64,000 nt of DNA, taken from Corythucha ciliata (Eukaryota; Arthropoda; Insecta; Hemiptera; Tingidae). The translations under genes and the position numbers were made by a program. Under the pieces are notes generated by a model. It made no database searches and was not told the origin of the DNA. It was given only the letters and a program-made list of their open reading frames with translations. The DNA is taken from the NCBI GenBank assembly GCA_038030265.1, contig CM075943.1:13516001-13580000 (forward strand). Direction: 5' to 3'. Below, in pieces: positions 25,440-36,519 of this stretch (position 1 is its first letter; the number at the start of each line of letters is the position of its first letter).

Positions 25440-26300
25440 CGCAGCTTCAATTCAGTGACCGAATTTGACCCATTTGTGGTTCAACCACAAAAGTTGGACC
25501 ACAAAACAATTTCTGCTTTTAAATTACTATTTCGGCTTCAAATGGACAATTTTTTCATGAATTTGACAAAAATTACTAATGAAAATGGCAATATCCTCTT
25601 GAAAGTCACATTTTCATAATAAATGAACGATAAAATGTACGATTTTCTCTCAAAATTTACAATTTCTTATTCAAACCAACAATTATAAAATTTAAAATTC
25701 ACTCAAAAACGACAATTTCTCATTAAATTGAAGATTTCCCCATGAAATTGACACTTATCCCATAAAACTCACTATTTCTTTATGAAATTGGCAATTCACT
25801 CATGAAATTGACACTTTCAAACTGAAAATTCCCTCATAAAATCAACCATTAGCCCGTAAGCTTAAGAATTCCATAAAATTGCCAGTTGTCTCATAAAACA
25901 GATTCTCTTACGAAATGGACAATTGCACCACGAAATTGCCCTTTTGGTGAGGCGTTGTGCATACCTTTTGCCCTTGACATGGCATTTCGCGTAAATTTTT
26001 GCCTTGAAATTGGCGATTCGCGTGAGTGTTTTCCCCCCGATGTTGCGTTTTATGCGGCATTTGTGTGCCGCGGCCGATTCGGAACAGTTTATCTCTCACT
26101 CATCTGACGTTTCGAGTACATTTTGACGATGACGTGCGACATTTTGACCTAGACGTGGCATTTCACGCGTATTTTTCTCGGATTTTTGCTCACTGCAAAA
26201 GGTTATAATTTCAGCGATTGTCGTGGCAGGAAAACCAATTTCGCAGGGGTGGCCCAATTCAGAGACCGATCTGATTCGGGCCAACCAGCGAAAATTGGTT
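25440..26300 (-). repeat. Inverted copy of the H-G composite array
   Basis: On the minus strand this reads type H, then type G, then AGAAATTGTTTTGTGGTCCAAC, matching AGAAATTGTTTTATGGTTGGAC at 19160-19190. Order and junction text are conserved, so these are two copies of one composite unit in opposite orientation. Confidence 0.65.
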
Positions 26301-26309
26301 TACTGGCGA

Positions 26310-26870
26310 TTAAAACCCCAAAAGTTGCTTGTTGAGTAGTAAAATCCGAGAAATCGAGAAATGTATTTTACTGTGAGGGGAAATGTTTTTCTTCTGCGAA
26401 ATATAGTATTTTAGTGAGCGAAATTTGGTATTTTACAGAGCGAAATTGATTTTTTGGTGAGTCAATCCCGCGAAAATAGTGTTAGCGCGAAGAAATCAAC
26501 GAATTCGGTCTCTGGGTTGAGCTGCCCCGCGAAATTGATTTGTCAGCGTGAGATGAAATCCTGCAAAACTCAATATTTTACGCCAAAGCTGGCAAGTTAT
26601 ATAAAAACAGAACATTTCAAATTAATTCTTGTGATTTTATTTTTGAACCAAAGACAGGTTTCCCTCAAAATGAAATGTTTACTCCCAAACTGGTGGTTTT
26701 ACCACAGAACTGAAAACTTTCCCTGAAAACTGACGTTTTTAAACAAAAAAATTGAAGTTTCTACCATAAAACTGTTATAAGAAAACTGAAGTTTTCACTA
26801 CAAACTGGCGCTTTTAGCACAAAATGTCGGTTATAGCACAAAAATTGCGTTTCTACTAGGTACTCTCCTA
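26310..26870. repeat. Short-period degenerate repeats (types E and J)
   Basis: 26310-26560 carries reversed type E words (GCGAAATTGATTTTTTGGTGAG). 26690-26860 repeats GAAAACTGAAGTTTTCAC and ACAAACTGGCGTTTTTAGC-like words about every 20-25 bp. Confidence 0.5.
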
Positions 26871-26919
26871 GATAGGCTTTCGAATACGAAGCTTCCGTGA
26901 AGCTTACAGCGCTCTCGCG

Positions 26920-28170
26920 GGGCCCACGGCCACTAAAAAAAAAGTTCTGGAACTTGCAGCTTCTTCGGAATTAAGACCCTTGCAAATTTAGCTGAAATTA
27001 AGACCCTAAACTCCATTTTGTGGACATTCATATTCATCCATGCCGATTCCGTGAGTATTCATCAGATTTCTAGCGCTGTACACTACAAAACGGGGTCCAA
27101 AACTGACAATTTTGCTCAAACTGAAAATTAAGAACATAAACTTGCAGTTACACAGAAATTGAGGCCCAAAATTTTCCATTTTGCGGGTATTCAGCAAGGA
27201 ATTGAACGAATATATTAAGCTCCCAATAATTTAGGTAATTTCATAGTTGTTCATCAAGCCTTGGACGCCATCTCGGCGGGACCTCTGAAACGGGCGCCAC
27301 GAATCGCCAGAGAGAGAGAGAGAAAAAAAAAACCCTGAAATTTGCTATTTCGCTGAAATTGGGACCTGAATCTTGCCATTTCAATGATATTTGCCTCTAA
27401 AACTTTAAAATGTTGTTGAAGGCACGGCATATTCTAGCCTCGTCTGCCTATATGACGCCTATTCTCCGACATAGCCCGGGTTCTGAGCCACATCAAAAAC
27501 TATTGCAAACTTGCAATTTCACGGATATTTAGCTTCCAATTTTGCAATGTCTCCAAAATTTTGACCAGTGCCTAACTCGCATTTTCGCAAGAGTTAAGAC
27601 CAACAACATTCAATTGTGCCGACAATCAGTCAATAAACTTCCAATTCCGTGGGTATAATCGCCAGGCAGTCAAAGGTGTTGGAGCTGGCCAGCCCGCTAG
27701 GGTCTACGCCAAGTACATTCACGGGACACTAAAAAAAGGCACGTTCGCGGAAATTAAGACGTGAATAACAATATACCTACCATGAGTATTCATCAAGGAA
27801 ATATCTCATTTTGCGGACAATTGCTTCCAAAATTGTTGCAATTTCGTGGCTACTCGTAAGCTTTTAGACTCTGCCCCGATAGCCCGAGTTCTGCGATCAC
27901 GAAAAAAAGAAAACAAGAAAGTAAAAAGCCCCGGAACTTGCACTTTCGCGGAAATAAAGACCAGAAACTGGCGATTTCACAAAAATACACACCGAAAACT
28001 AGAACCTTCAAGGATACTTGAACCCGAAATTCACAATATCACTGATTTTTTTTTTTCAAGTAATATAATTTCTTGGCTGTATTAGCCACAGGCTTTGGGT
28101 CCTGTCGGGGCAGGCTTGCTCGGGGATCCACGACCTCTAAAAAAAAAGAATGGCCCACAATTTGTAGTTT
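26920..28170 (+). repeat. Degenerate minisatellite array, type I
   Basis: Recurring AACTTGCAATTTCGCGGA and AAATTAAGACC words, with repeated phrases such as GCCCGAGTTCTGCG. The ORF 27846-28085 is a repeat product. Confidence 0.6.
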
Positions 28171-28199
28171 TGCAGATACTTAGCTTCAAATGATGTAAT

Positions 28200-28440
28200 T
28201 TTGCGGCTATTTATCTCAATTTCAGCTGCGAATGAGGGTTTTTGATCAATTTCAGCTTTCAGCCGCATACATTGGCTGAACTCTCATTGGCTGGCTCTTT
28301 CTCTACTTTTAGCCGTGAATCAGCGCTTGTTCTCTGTTATGACAAAAATTTTACCTCTAAAAACAGCGAATTTGTGTTTTTTTCACTTTTTCAGCCGTGA
28401 ATAAGCGCTTTTTTAGTGATCAAGTCGCGAAATTGGTTTT
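28200..28440 (+). repeat. Short type A block upstream of the CD36-like gene
   Basis: Several units with TTTTAGCCGTGAATCAGCGC and related words. It lies 350 bp before the first supported exon, so it is probably intronic or promoter-proximal to that gene. Confidence 0.6.
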
Positions 28441-28786
28441 TTGAATGTGCCATCCTAGCAAAATTATGTTTTTTTAACATTGTAGGTACCTGCTCCTATT
28501 GGGGGGGGGGGGTGTGAATTTGCTTTTGCGATAGTTTTAGGGCTATAAAATTATCAGACCGTTCCTAATAGTTACGATTGTCACGGGGTCATATTATGGA
28601 CTTACCAATTTTCACGGTAGAATTGTCAGCCTTTGGGAGCAAAATCATCAGCATGATGCAGTGAAAGCCATAAAATTGTTTGTTTTTTATTGGGCAAACT
28701 CATAAAAGTTGTTTAGTTGATTACTATTTTATTTTTAGCTGTACAATAATGATTAACGTTTCTTTTCTGTTCTGTTTCTTTATTAG

Positions 28787-28878
28787 GTGTCTTAGTGGCG
28801 TTACTTTGCGGGCTTTTCGCTGCAACACTGGGGACTGTACTCGTAACCATCGACCCGTTCCAGTTATTTTTGAGATCG
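28787..28878 (+). CDS. CD36-like gene, first supported coding exon
   Basis: A long pyrimidine tract and TTATTAG acceptor precede it; GTGAGT follows. It encodes the N-terminal membrane span (VLVALLCGLFAATLGTVLV) and the family IDPFQLFLRS turn. It starts with two bases of a split codon, so an earlier coding exon with a phase-1 donor must exist; it was not found. Confidence 0.9.
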
Positions 28879-31800
28879 GTGAGTTTAAATACTTTAAATC
28901 CCCCTCTCCCCACCCCTTCAGTTACTAATTATTCCCGAGTGGCGAAACTATCAAATATTCATAACTCATCTAGTTCCTAACATGCGACCCAATTATATGC
29001 GATACCTAACTAGTTTCATTGTACAGACAGGAATTTATAAATACAGTGGGAAACAGTGAGTAATTGCATGTTCATATTACCTCCCACATCGAATAATTAC
29101 ATACTTATCACCATATCAAGTACAATAAGTAATTATTAGAATTAAATGAGAAAGTTCAAGGACATTTGAGCGTTTTTGACTAAAATTGAGACATGTATAA
29201 ATTGGAACTGTGTCAAATAATTTTGTGAACTTCACCATGTAAAAGAAGTCCCCTCCTGCTATTGCTGAAAAATAATTACGATGATACCATCAAGGTGTAC
29301 AAATTAAAACGTTAAAGTTGAAAAAGTTTGAAAATTTGTTTTACTCTGGATGGAAAACATTTCTGAAGGCTGCCAACTTCACATTGTCGTTTCCCCCAAA
29401 TCAATATATTTTTGCATTATAATTTTTCCCCCTTTCTGTTGCTTATACCTACGCTTTCTAGTGGAATATTATTATTTTTTTTTTATGAATAAATAATTCA
29501 TGGAATTTTGGTGAAAGGAAGGGAAACAATAACACCAAATTAAGGACATTCAGGGTGGGAGTGAGGAGGGGTCAATAACAAGTGCCACGAAAATTGGACT
29601 AGGACCTTGAATCTTTTTTTTTTTTTGTTCCCACCTTACCTAAAATCTCGGAAATTCCAATTAATCTTTAAAAAAGATAATGGAAACTGAATCGCACGAC
29701 GCGATTCCAACCTGTAGTTATATTTTGGGATCGTGTGCTCGCAGAAACCTTGTCGTGGCTGTGAGAGAGTGATGGAAAGGTGAAGGGGAGGTATACCTCG
29801 GAATTTTTTGATTGATGTGCTTCCAATTAGAGTGGCGCAGAGGCAGGGAAGAAATCTGTTAACGTCTTTAACGTTCTAATATCTAATGAGATGGTTTCTT
29901 CCCTGCCTCCAGCCAAATTGATTTTAGTTCGAATACATTTTTATAGAGACTCTTCAAACTAGTTGAACTTATTTTGTTGACCATGGGAAAAGGAGGAAAT
30001 TTCTCCTCTCAAAACCAAAAGCAGCCGAAAATGGCGATAAACATCTTGTAAAAATATAAGGAAGAGGAGAGGTTGGCCGGTTCCAAACATCACCGGAATC
30101 CTGACGAATACGCTCAATTGAAATTGGAAGGTTTCAAGCTGAATATCCGCGAATCTCAGGGTTTTTCGATACGCCTACAATCGGAAAATCGAAACGGACT
30201 TTCCGCGAAAAAGAGCGTTTTCTCTCAATGAGCGCAATCTTCTCAATTTTAGCAGCAAGTGACCTTAATATAGTTTGTTATAATTTCATCCGCAAATTAG
30301 CGCTTTTTACTCAATTGTGTAGCTGCAAAGTTGCCTCTGAATACCACGACAGCGTACCTATTTTTCCTACTTTAGCCACGAATTAACTCTTTTTCTCAAT
30401 TTTAGTCGTTAAATTCCCCATCCACCCGGAAAACCGCACATGGCCCCTCGACAGGCTACAATGTAATCAGGAGTAGACCAAAATCCGGGAGCATTATTTC
30501 CATGACTTATTCTGTGAACTCATTCACAAACCACGTCCACCCGAAATTGAAGCACCTTCAGTTCATTTTTCAAGGCGCAAAAGACAAGTTTAGTCATTTT
30601 TGTGTACGCGAGTAGTTTTGCCTATTTTAGTGCGTAAAAAAAAAAAAAAAAAAACCAGCTTTTGGCAACTTTTGGGGAGTGACTAGGCAGTTTGGTCATT
30701 TTTGTAGCATGAATTAGCCAGTTTGGCCGTTTCAAGGGCGTGAATAGCCGCAACTGGGCAATTTTTTTGGGGCGGAAATAGTCAGTTTTTCCCCCCATGA
30801 CCTCCATTACACCCCAATTTCAAAGATATGGGGTCAACAGAACACATTTCTCACATTTAAAACGAATTTCGCGCGATAGGCTCGGTCTAAATACCAATTT
30901 CATGGATTTTGATCAATGAAAAAAAAAAAAAAAAACACAATTCGCGGGTCGGGCTTTTTCACAGACTGATATTACTCAGATGACTCGTTCAAAAACCCCA
31001 AATTGTAATGTAGCAGTGGATTTGCTTCCTGAGAAAAACAAAATATCGCGATGTTAGCGCATTAAACATCAATTTCACGGGTCTCGTGCATCAAAAGAAG
31101 TAATTTCGAGGGTTTCGCTCCATCAGAATTCTCTCTCACTCTCTGGGGATCTACTCAAGATGTGGCCAGCACCTAGGCCATCCCCCGCAGAGCCGGTCCC
31201 ATCGCTCAGTTCGACCCGTTAGCCGTGACTGGTGGCCAGCCAGTCGCATCCGAGAGACACCTCGTGGAGGTGGGCCTTATGAGCTGAGGATGTTCGCTTG
31301 CGCCATGGACCGAAACCGGACAGGGAAGGAGTTCCTGTCCAGGTTGCCTGAGCAGGATAGGTGTCCCTACTCAGGCATGGCTGGACCCAGTCCTCTACGC
31401 CCCAGCCATGAGCGCGAGAAGACCAGGAGTCGGCCCCTACGCCCGTCGGTCTCGGACAACAGCCGAGTCCCGAGGGGGGGGGGTGGACCCCCTCTCACCC
31501 ATACTACCCACCGCAGATCTCCATGAAGGCTGCTCAAGGGCAATTTGGAGAGTCTCGCCGCCGGGAAAACCATAACTTGGCGTTGAACGAGCCGTGCTCC
31601 GTAAGGATAGACGTTGCGGCATGCTCAAGGGTGAACCACTTGGCCGCCGCCAGTCTCGTTCAAACATCGGGCACGAACCAGAACAAGCGTCTACCCGTTG
31701 GGCAGTTAGTCCACGCGCCTGCCAAGCCTCGACGACGAAGTCATCAAGAAGGCGGAGGCCCCAAGCGGTCCCGCACTTCTCGGCCAGAAGACCGAGGCGC

Positions 31801-34800
31801 CCTGCCCAGTCACCACGGTTCCCCTGGACGAAGCCGCGCTGGTGGACCCATGCGTCGAGCAGGAGGCCCGCTGGAGCGAGTGGGAAGTAACGGTCTGGTA
31901 CGCCATGGCTACCCGTACCAAGGCCTGTCACTGCAGGCTGAGGACCTTCGCCCTCTGTGCCTTGGTGGGCCGGTGCCATCACCACATCACACTGTACAAT
32001 AGGGTGGGTATAAGCTCTGCCCTGAAGTAACGGGCACGGCAGTGGTAGTCCGCGCCCTACACATTGCCCGCCACTGTCCTATAGAGGGCGAAAGTCCTCT
32101 CTAGCTTCAAAGCAACCACTTCGAGCTGCGGAGTAGCTGTACTCCCCGGATTGATCTCGACCCCAAGATAGCGGCCCTGCCTCTCCCCCATGAGGCGTAA
32201 CCCCTGGTAGTGAACGACCCGGGGGCTACCCCGAGGGGGGGGGGCGTATGAGGACCAACTGAGTTTTCGACACCGCGAGAGCTAGTCTGACCGTCCCACA
32301 CCACTCGTCCACGACCCGCAACAGCCGATCAATCTCCCGGCTTGCTTCCTCCCGGGAGCACGCTGCGACGACAACCGCAAGGTCATCCACGGACGCAACC
32401 CCCTCGAAACCCTCTCCCTGCATCAACCACAAAAGGGCAGCAAAGAGAAGGTTCCACAATGCAGCCGAGGGAACCGATCCCTGTGGGCAACCCCTGGAGA
32501 GAGGCGCCCGTACCTCTACGCTGCCATAGCGGATTCGCACCTCTCTTGACTCGAAGTACGAGGCGATCACCAGAAATATGCCGTTCGGGACACCCGCATC
32601 ACGCAGACCCATCATAACCCACGGCCACCAGACGAAGTCAAATGCACCCTGCACATCAAGCAGGACCACCGCCTTATATTTCCTGTAAGGGGCCTCGACG
32701 CGAGAGTCTGTACCTCATCCAAAGCCGCCTCCGTCGAGCCCCCCCTTCACTGCCCCAAACTGTCGCGGGAGGAGGGCGTCTCTGATAAAAGGCTCCATGC
32801 GGCCAAGGAGGAGTCACTCAAGAACCTTGCTCTCGCAAGGCCGGAGGCTAATCAGCCTATAGCTACAGGGAGACGTCGGGTCGCTGCCAGATGACTTCAG
32901 GAGAAGTATTACGACAGCAACCCGCCATCTCACTAGGAAGTACCCCATCACCAGACACCGGTTGTAGAGGTCCAAGCAGGACTCAACAACCACGTCGGGG
33001 AGACGCTTGAGCATCTCGGGGCACAGCCCGGTGAACCCCGGCGCCTTACCTGATGCCATCCCGCCAAAGGCATCCCGAAGCTCCTTCTCCGAGAATGGCT
33101 CGCTCCCTGCAGTGCGCGGGACCACTGCTGCCTCCACTCTGAAGTCGCGGTCCGGGGCAGAATTCTCCCCAAGTTCATATCGCGAGAAGATACCCTTAAA
33201 AAACTTTCTCAGCGTATCCTCCAAGGTTCCCCTACCCTGTGATTCTTCCAGAAACGGGAGGACGCTAGGAGACCTGATCTTCCCCACGGCGACCCTGTAG
33301 GGAGTCTCCCAAGGGTTTGCCGTGAGGCCCTCCTCGACAAACGCCCTCCACGCTCGATAAACGCCTTTTTAAGGTCCTTCTTCGCGAGTGCATAGCGTCG
33401 CCCCGCGTCGACCCCGCGAGTTTTTTGAAGAGCCCGGTTCATCCTACGAGCTCGAGATGAGAGCTCTACCACCTCCACAAATCACCACGGAACCGCCACA
33501 TTGCATGAGCGTGAGGTCTGCGGAACGGTGTCATCCGCGAAGCCCACCACGATGGCCTCCAAGGTCTCAACAACCTCGTCTATGAGCTCCATGTCTGACG
33601 CCCCTGGCGCTGGACCCGCAACGGTTAGCTTCGAAGAAGAGCCACTCCACTATGAGTCCTAAACGCTCCCCATCGGGCACACTTGAAATCGAAGCGGCCT
33701 GACACCGAGCCGCCCCCACCCCTGCGCGCTGCGATTCGCGCATCAGAAATGGCAAATACTAGACTATGTGTGCCCTTGGTTTGACAGACCATATTCGCGT
33801 GATGATTCCACGATGAGTTTGCACAGTAAAAATTGCCAAACTGTGGCAATTCACGCTCAATAATTGGTAAAACTGAGTTGGTGAAACTGACTGGTTGATG
33901 GTCTTGAGAGCAAAAAGTGCGTCATGCAGCCAGTACCTAGACTTTAATACGATTAGCTGCTCTCAGCTTCACCCAGGTAGGGGCAGCCGCCCTCCCTTGC
34001 TGCCCACTGTTGATGCATTGATTTTATGAACACTACAGGGCTAATAAAATAATCCGCTTTTTAACGTTATATAATATTGGCTTGCCAACTTTCTGATTTT
34101 TATATTTTTAATCATTTCTCGTTTGTTCTATTTTTTTTTTTTTTTTTCACAGAAAGTGTTGCTTTGCCCCGGATGTGAGACCTATCTTAGCTGGGAGACG
34201 CCTGAAGTCAACTTGATGTTAAAAGTGTACCTGTTTAACGTCACCAACGCTGACGCGTTTCTAAGAGGAGAAGAAAAACTTCGGTTTAATCAAGTCGGAC
34301 CTTATGTCTACAAGTACGTGAGGTTTTAATTTTCTGCATCTTGCGAGCAATACATTTAAAGTTCGATTCACTTTATTTTCAACAGAGAAGGAATGCATCA
34401 TGCGAACGCTAGTTTCAATCCAAATGGCACGATTTCCTACATACCGAAGCACCCACTGACATTTATACCAGAGCTGAGTAATGGAACAGAAGACGACATG
34501 GTGGTTATGCCTAATATAGCTCTTCTGGTAAGATGTTATTACATTCTTGAGGTCAATTCCTATTAAGGCATGTTAATTACTGCCTTATAAAAAATAAATT
34601 AAATACTTATTCTGTTTAATACTGGACGAATGACTATTTTTAATTTTTTACGGCACAATTACCTATTCTGACTATTATTTATGATACACATTAGCAATAC
34701 ATAACTGTTCTTGTAAATTGCCTTTGATTTGTTTTTCTACAGAGCATTGCGCACCTCATGTCTCAGCATTCACTCTTCACTAGAATGGGACTCAACATTT

Positions 34801-36519
34801 TGATTAGGCAAACAAAAACGAAGCCGCTGGTTCCAATGACGGCCAAAGAGTTCATGTTCGGTTACAGAAGTACTTTGGTGACACTCGGGAACAAGGTGCT
34901 GCCTTCGTGGATAACTTTCGATAAAGTCGGCCTGATCGATCGAGTTAGTTCTTCTCAAATGCGAAAATCTGTGGTCACATTTTTCTTGTATTTCAATCGA
35001 AAAATATCGTTTCAGATGTACGACTTTGAAGGTGACACCGCCACTGCCTTCACCGGTGAGTTTAACAAAACACTCTCGGGCCTAATCGACAACTACAATG
35101 GACACCCGTATTTGACGCACTGGCCCGCGCCTTGTAACAACGTGACCGGTGCCAGTGACGGAACCAAATTCAACTCGTACATTTCAAAGGGAGAAGAGCT
35201 TCTCTTTTACAGAAAGTCGCTTTGCCGTTCTGTACCATTGGTACGACTAAATTTCTCTCCATTTTGATTCACTGTTCGACTACTACGTTAAGGGTTGAAT
35301 TGACAGGTTCGGACAACCGAGGAAGTCCATCAAGGCATTCAAGGGGCGCGGTATTTGTTTAAAAACCATTCTTTAGACAACGGCAAATACAATCCCATTA
35401 ACTCGTGTTTTTGCCGTAATGGGGTTTGTTTACCAGCCGGAATGATCGATGTTACCGATTGCTACTATGGTAAGCCTTGCTAGCTCACAACTATTTTGTG
35501 AATAACATTATAATCATTTTTATTGTTCGAATTCTCCCTTTTTTTTTAAGGATTTCCCATTGCGCTGTCATACCCTCATTTTCTCGACACCGACGAGTCA
35601 GTTCTGGACGCCATCGAAGGCGTCCATCCCAATCGTGACCTTCATACGACTTTCTTCGTCGTAAACGAGGTATTTTTCTCATGCTTTAGATAAAAAGTTG
35701 TGTGTGAACTACTAAATGTTTTTCCATTGACATTGCTGACCGAAAAAAATCTTGAAACTTCAGTTAAGGGCTGGGAAATTCTGTTTTTAAGGTTTTCCCG
35801 GAAGTTTTTATCAAAATCACGCAAAGAGTGACTAACCAACTAACAAAACTAAACACGAAAACAAAGAGTCAAGCTTTGCGATAGAGTCGTTCTGTATTGT
35901 TTACTTTAAGTATGAATGTGATAGCCGTGGGAGGGGTGGAACTGTTGTGCGTGTCCCCGTTAAATATCTACAAATTGAATTCTTTTTATTTCAGCCTTCT
36001 GGTTTGCCGGTTACCCTTTCTGTAAAAATGCAAATAAATATGGCGCTGGGAAACGAAATGGACAAAATACACGAAGTTGAAAAATTTAAGAACTTGATTA
36101 TTCCCATGTTGTGGACTGACATCGTAAGTGTTCAATTCTGATTTCAAAACTGACGCGAATGCCCTCTTTAAAAAAGCGAATTAATTGTTTCAAAACAGCT
36201 CATGGAAGAATTACCGATGGGCTTAGCGTGGAAATTCTGGTTCTACCTCACCGTCGGGCCACCCCTTCTGGACGTTACCACATATCTGTTTCTTGTCGGC
36301 GGACTCGCTTTTGTTCTTCTCTCGTTGTCGTCCGCCTTTTTTATTCCGTCCAACCATTCACAAAAGACGACGTCCATCAACAACAACAACAACAAACTCG
36401 CCAGTGAGCCAGACGAGGGACACCACCACGCCAAAGAACTTGAAATTCTCATTTCCACCAATCCGGACGGCTCCCCGTCGAACAACAACATTTTGAGTAC
36501 AATACACGTCCAATGTTAG
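28787..36519 (+). CDS. CD36/scavenger receptor class B-like membrane protein (nine exons; 5' end missing)
   Basis: Exons: 28787-28878, 34153-34313, 34386-34527, 34743-34943, 35016-35240, 35307-35469, 35551-35669, 35995-36123, 36199-36519. Every intron is GT-AG and phases join cleanly, giving about 516 codons and a stop, near the family's usual 470-560. Family members are cell-surface receptors for lipids, lipoproteins, carotenoids or pheromones, with two membrane spans and a large glycosylated ectodomain. Seen here: an N-terminal hydrophobic segment ending IDPFQL, NVTNADAF, GPYVYK, MYDFEGD, cysteine-rich SCFCRNGVC, and a C-terminal hydrophobic segment in exon 9. At least six N-X-S/T sites are present (NVT, NAS, NGT twice, NKT, NHS). 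The initiator methionine lies in an upstream exon I could not place. The subfamily (croquemort-, ninaD- or SNMP-like) cannot be settled by eye. Confidence 0.93.
29840..29909. other. Short hairpin inside the CD36-like intron
   Basis: GAGGCAGGGAAGAAA at 29840-29854 pairs perfectly with TTTCTTCCCTGCCTC at 29895-29909 across a 40-nt loop that has further inverted words. Its size overlaps that of miRNA precursors, but the perfect stem is short. It may be a MITE remnant. Confidence 0.5.
30230..30830. repeat. Intronic type A then reversed type B repeats
   Basis: 30230-30420 has a few plus-oriented type A units. 30540-30830 has reversed type B words (AGTTTTGCC, CAGTTTGGCCGTTTCAAGGG). Both sit in the CD36-like intron. 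Confidence 0.6.
30860..31120 (+). repeat. Intronic type E repeats
   Basis: A few units of CCAATTTCATGGATTTTG type with an A run at 30920-30935. They abut the GC-rich LINE remnant. Confidence 0.5.
31140..33770 (-). pseudogene. Broken R1-like non-LTR retrotransposon (reverse transcriptase remnant)
   Basis: A strikingly GC-rich island in AT-rich DNA. Reading on the minus strand, fragments in several frames give the endonuclease-RT linker (33209-33478), the RT N-half (32814-33287, with GKAPGFTGLCPEMLK and ISLRPCESKVLE) and the RT core (32226-32669, with LDVQGAFDFVWW and SRGCPQGSVPSAALWN). The catalytic box reads SVDDLAVVV where active elements have AYADDL or similar. Frameshifts and stops separate the pieces. 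31437-31985 is a further open frame in the downstream region without motifs I know. It is an inactive copy inside the CD36-like intron, antisense to the gene. The R1 clade is inferred from motif style. Confidence 0.85.
33780..34120. other. Intron remainder with reversed type B fragments
   Basis: Type B-like text at 33790-33890, then a GC-richer patch near 33960-34015 (GGTAGGGGCAGCCGCCCTCCC) that may be a transposon end. The next exon's acceptor T run starts near 34133. Confidence 0.4.
34153..34313 (+). CDS. CD36-like gene, exon with NVTNADAF motif
   Basis: Acceptor TTTTTTCACAG, donor GTACGT. Encodes the CPGC pair, SWETPEV and the strongly conserved VYLFNVTNADAF and FNQVGPYVYK motifs of the ectodomain. 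It ends two bases into a lysine codon completed by the next exon. Confidence 0.93.
34386..34527 (+). CDS. CD36-like gene, ectodomain exon
   Basis: A 72-bp intron precedes it (34314-34385). It encodes EGMHHANASFNPNGTISY and ends at NIALL before GTAAGA. It carries three N-glycosylation sequons. Confidence 0.92.
34743..34943 (+). CDS. CD36-like gene, ectodomain exon
   Basis: Acceptor CTACAG. It encodes SIAHLMSQ through the TAKEFMFGY region and ends at GLIDR. The donor is GTTAGT, weaker than the others. The next intron is in frame and lacks stops, so ORF callers read through it. Confidence 0.9.
35016..35240 (+). CDS. CD36-like gene, central ectodomain exon
   Basis: Begins at MYDFEGDTATAFTGE after a TTTCAG acceptor, as expected for the family, and includes SGLIDNYNG, WPAPC and LCRSVPL. 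It ends in phase 0 before GTACGA. Confidence 0.93.
35307..35469 (+). CDS. CD36-like gene, cysteine-rich exon
   Basis: Acceptor TGACAG, donor GTAAGC. Encodes GARYLFKN and the cysteine cluster SCFCRNGVCLPAG then DVTDC, which forms ectodomain disulfides in this family. Confidence 0.93.
35551..35669 (+). CDS. CD36-like gene, SYPHFL exon
   Basis: Acceptor TTTTTTTAAG completes a split glycine codon. Encodes FPIALSYPHFLDTDESVLDA, matching the conserved 'S.PHFL' segment, and HPNRDLHTTFFVVNE. Confidence 0.93.
35995..36123 (+). CDS. CD36-like gene, exon ahead of second membrane span
   Basis: Acceptor ATTTCAG, donor GTAAGT. Encodes PSGLPVTLSVKMQINMALGN through IIPMLWTDI, the conserved membrane-proximal ectodomain. 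Confidence 0.93.
36199..36519 (+). CDS. CD36-like gene, last exon with second membrane span
   Basis: Acceptor AAAACAG. Encodes LMEELPMGLAWKFWFY, a hydrophobic span around YLFLVGGLAFVLLSLSSAFF, and a cytoplasmic tail with a run of five asparagines and three histidines. The stop is at 36517-36519. An ATTAAA at 36895-36900 is a possible poly(A) signal. Confidence 0.9.
   Translation, partial: LMEELPMGLAWKFWFYLTVGPPLLDVTTYLFLVGGLAFVLLSLSSAFFIPSNHSQKTTSINNNNNKLASEPDEGHHHAKELEILISTNPDGSPSNNNILSTIHVQC

Noticed and set aside
31437..31985. 182-codon ORF as an independent host gene
   Set aside because: It lies in the GC-rich LINE island, on the same strand and directly downstream of RT fragments, with no start or splice context.
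34758..35267. A single uninterrupted exon across 34758-35267
   Set aside because: Family alignment expects GLIDR joined to MYDFEG, and GT-AG sites bound the 72-nt insert, so an intron is the better reading.
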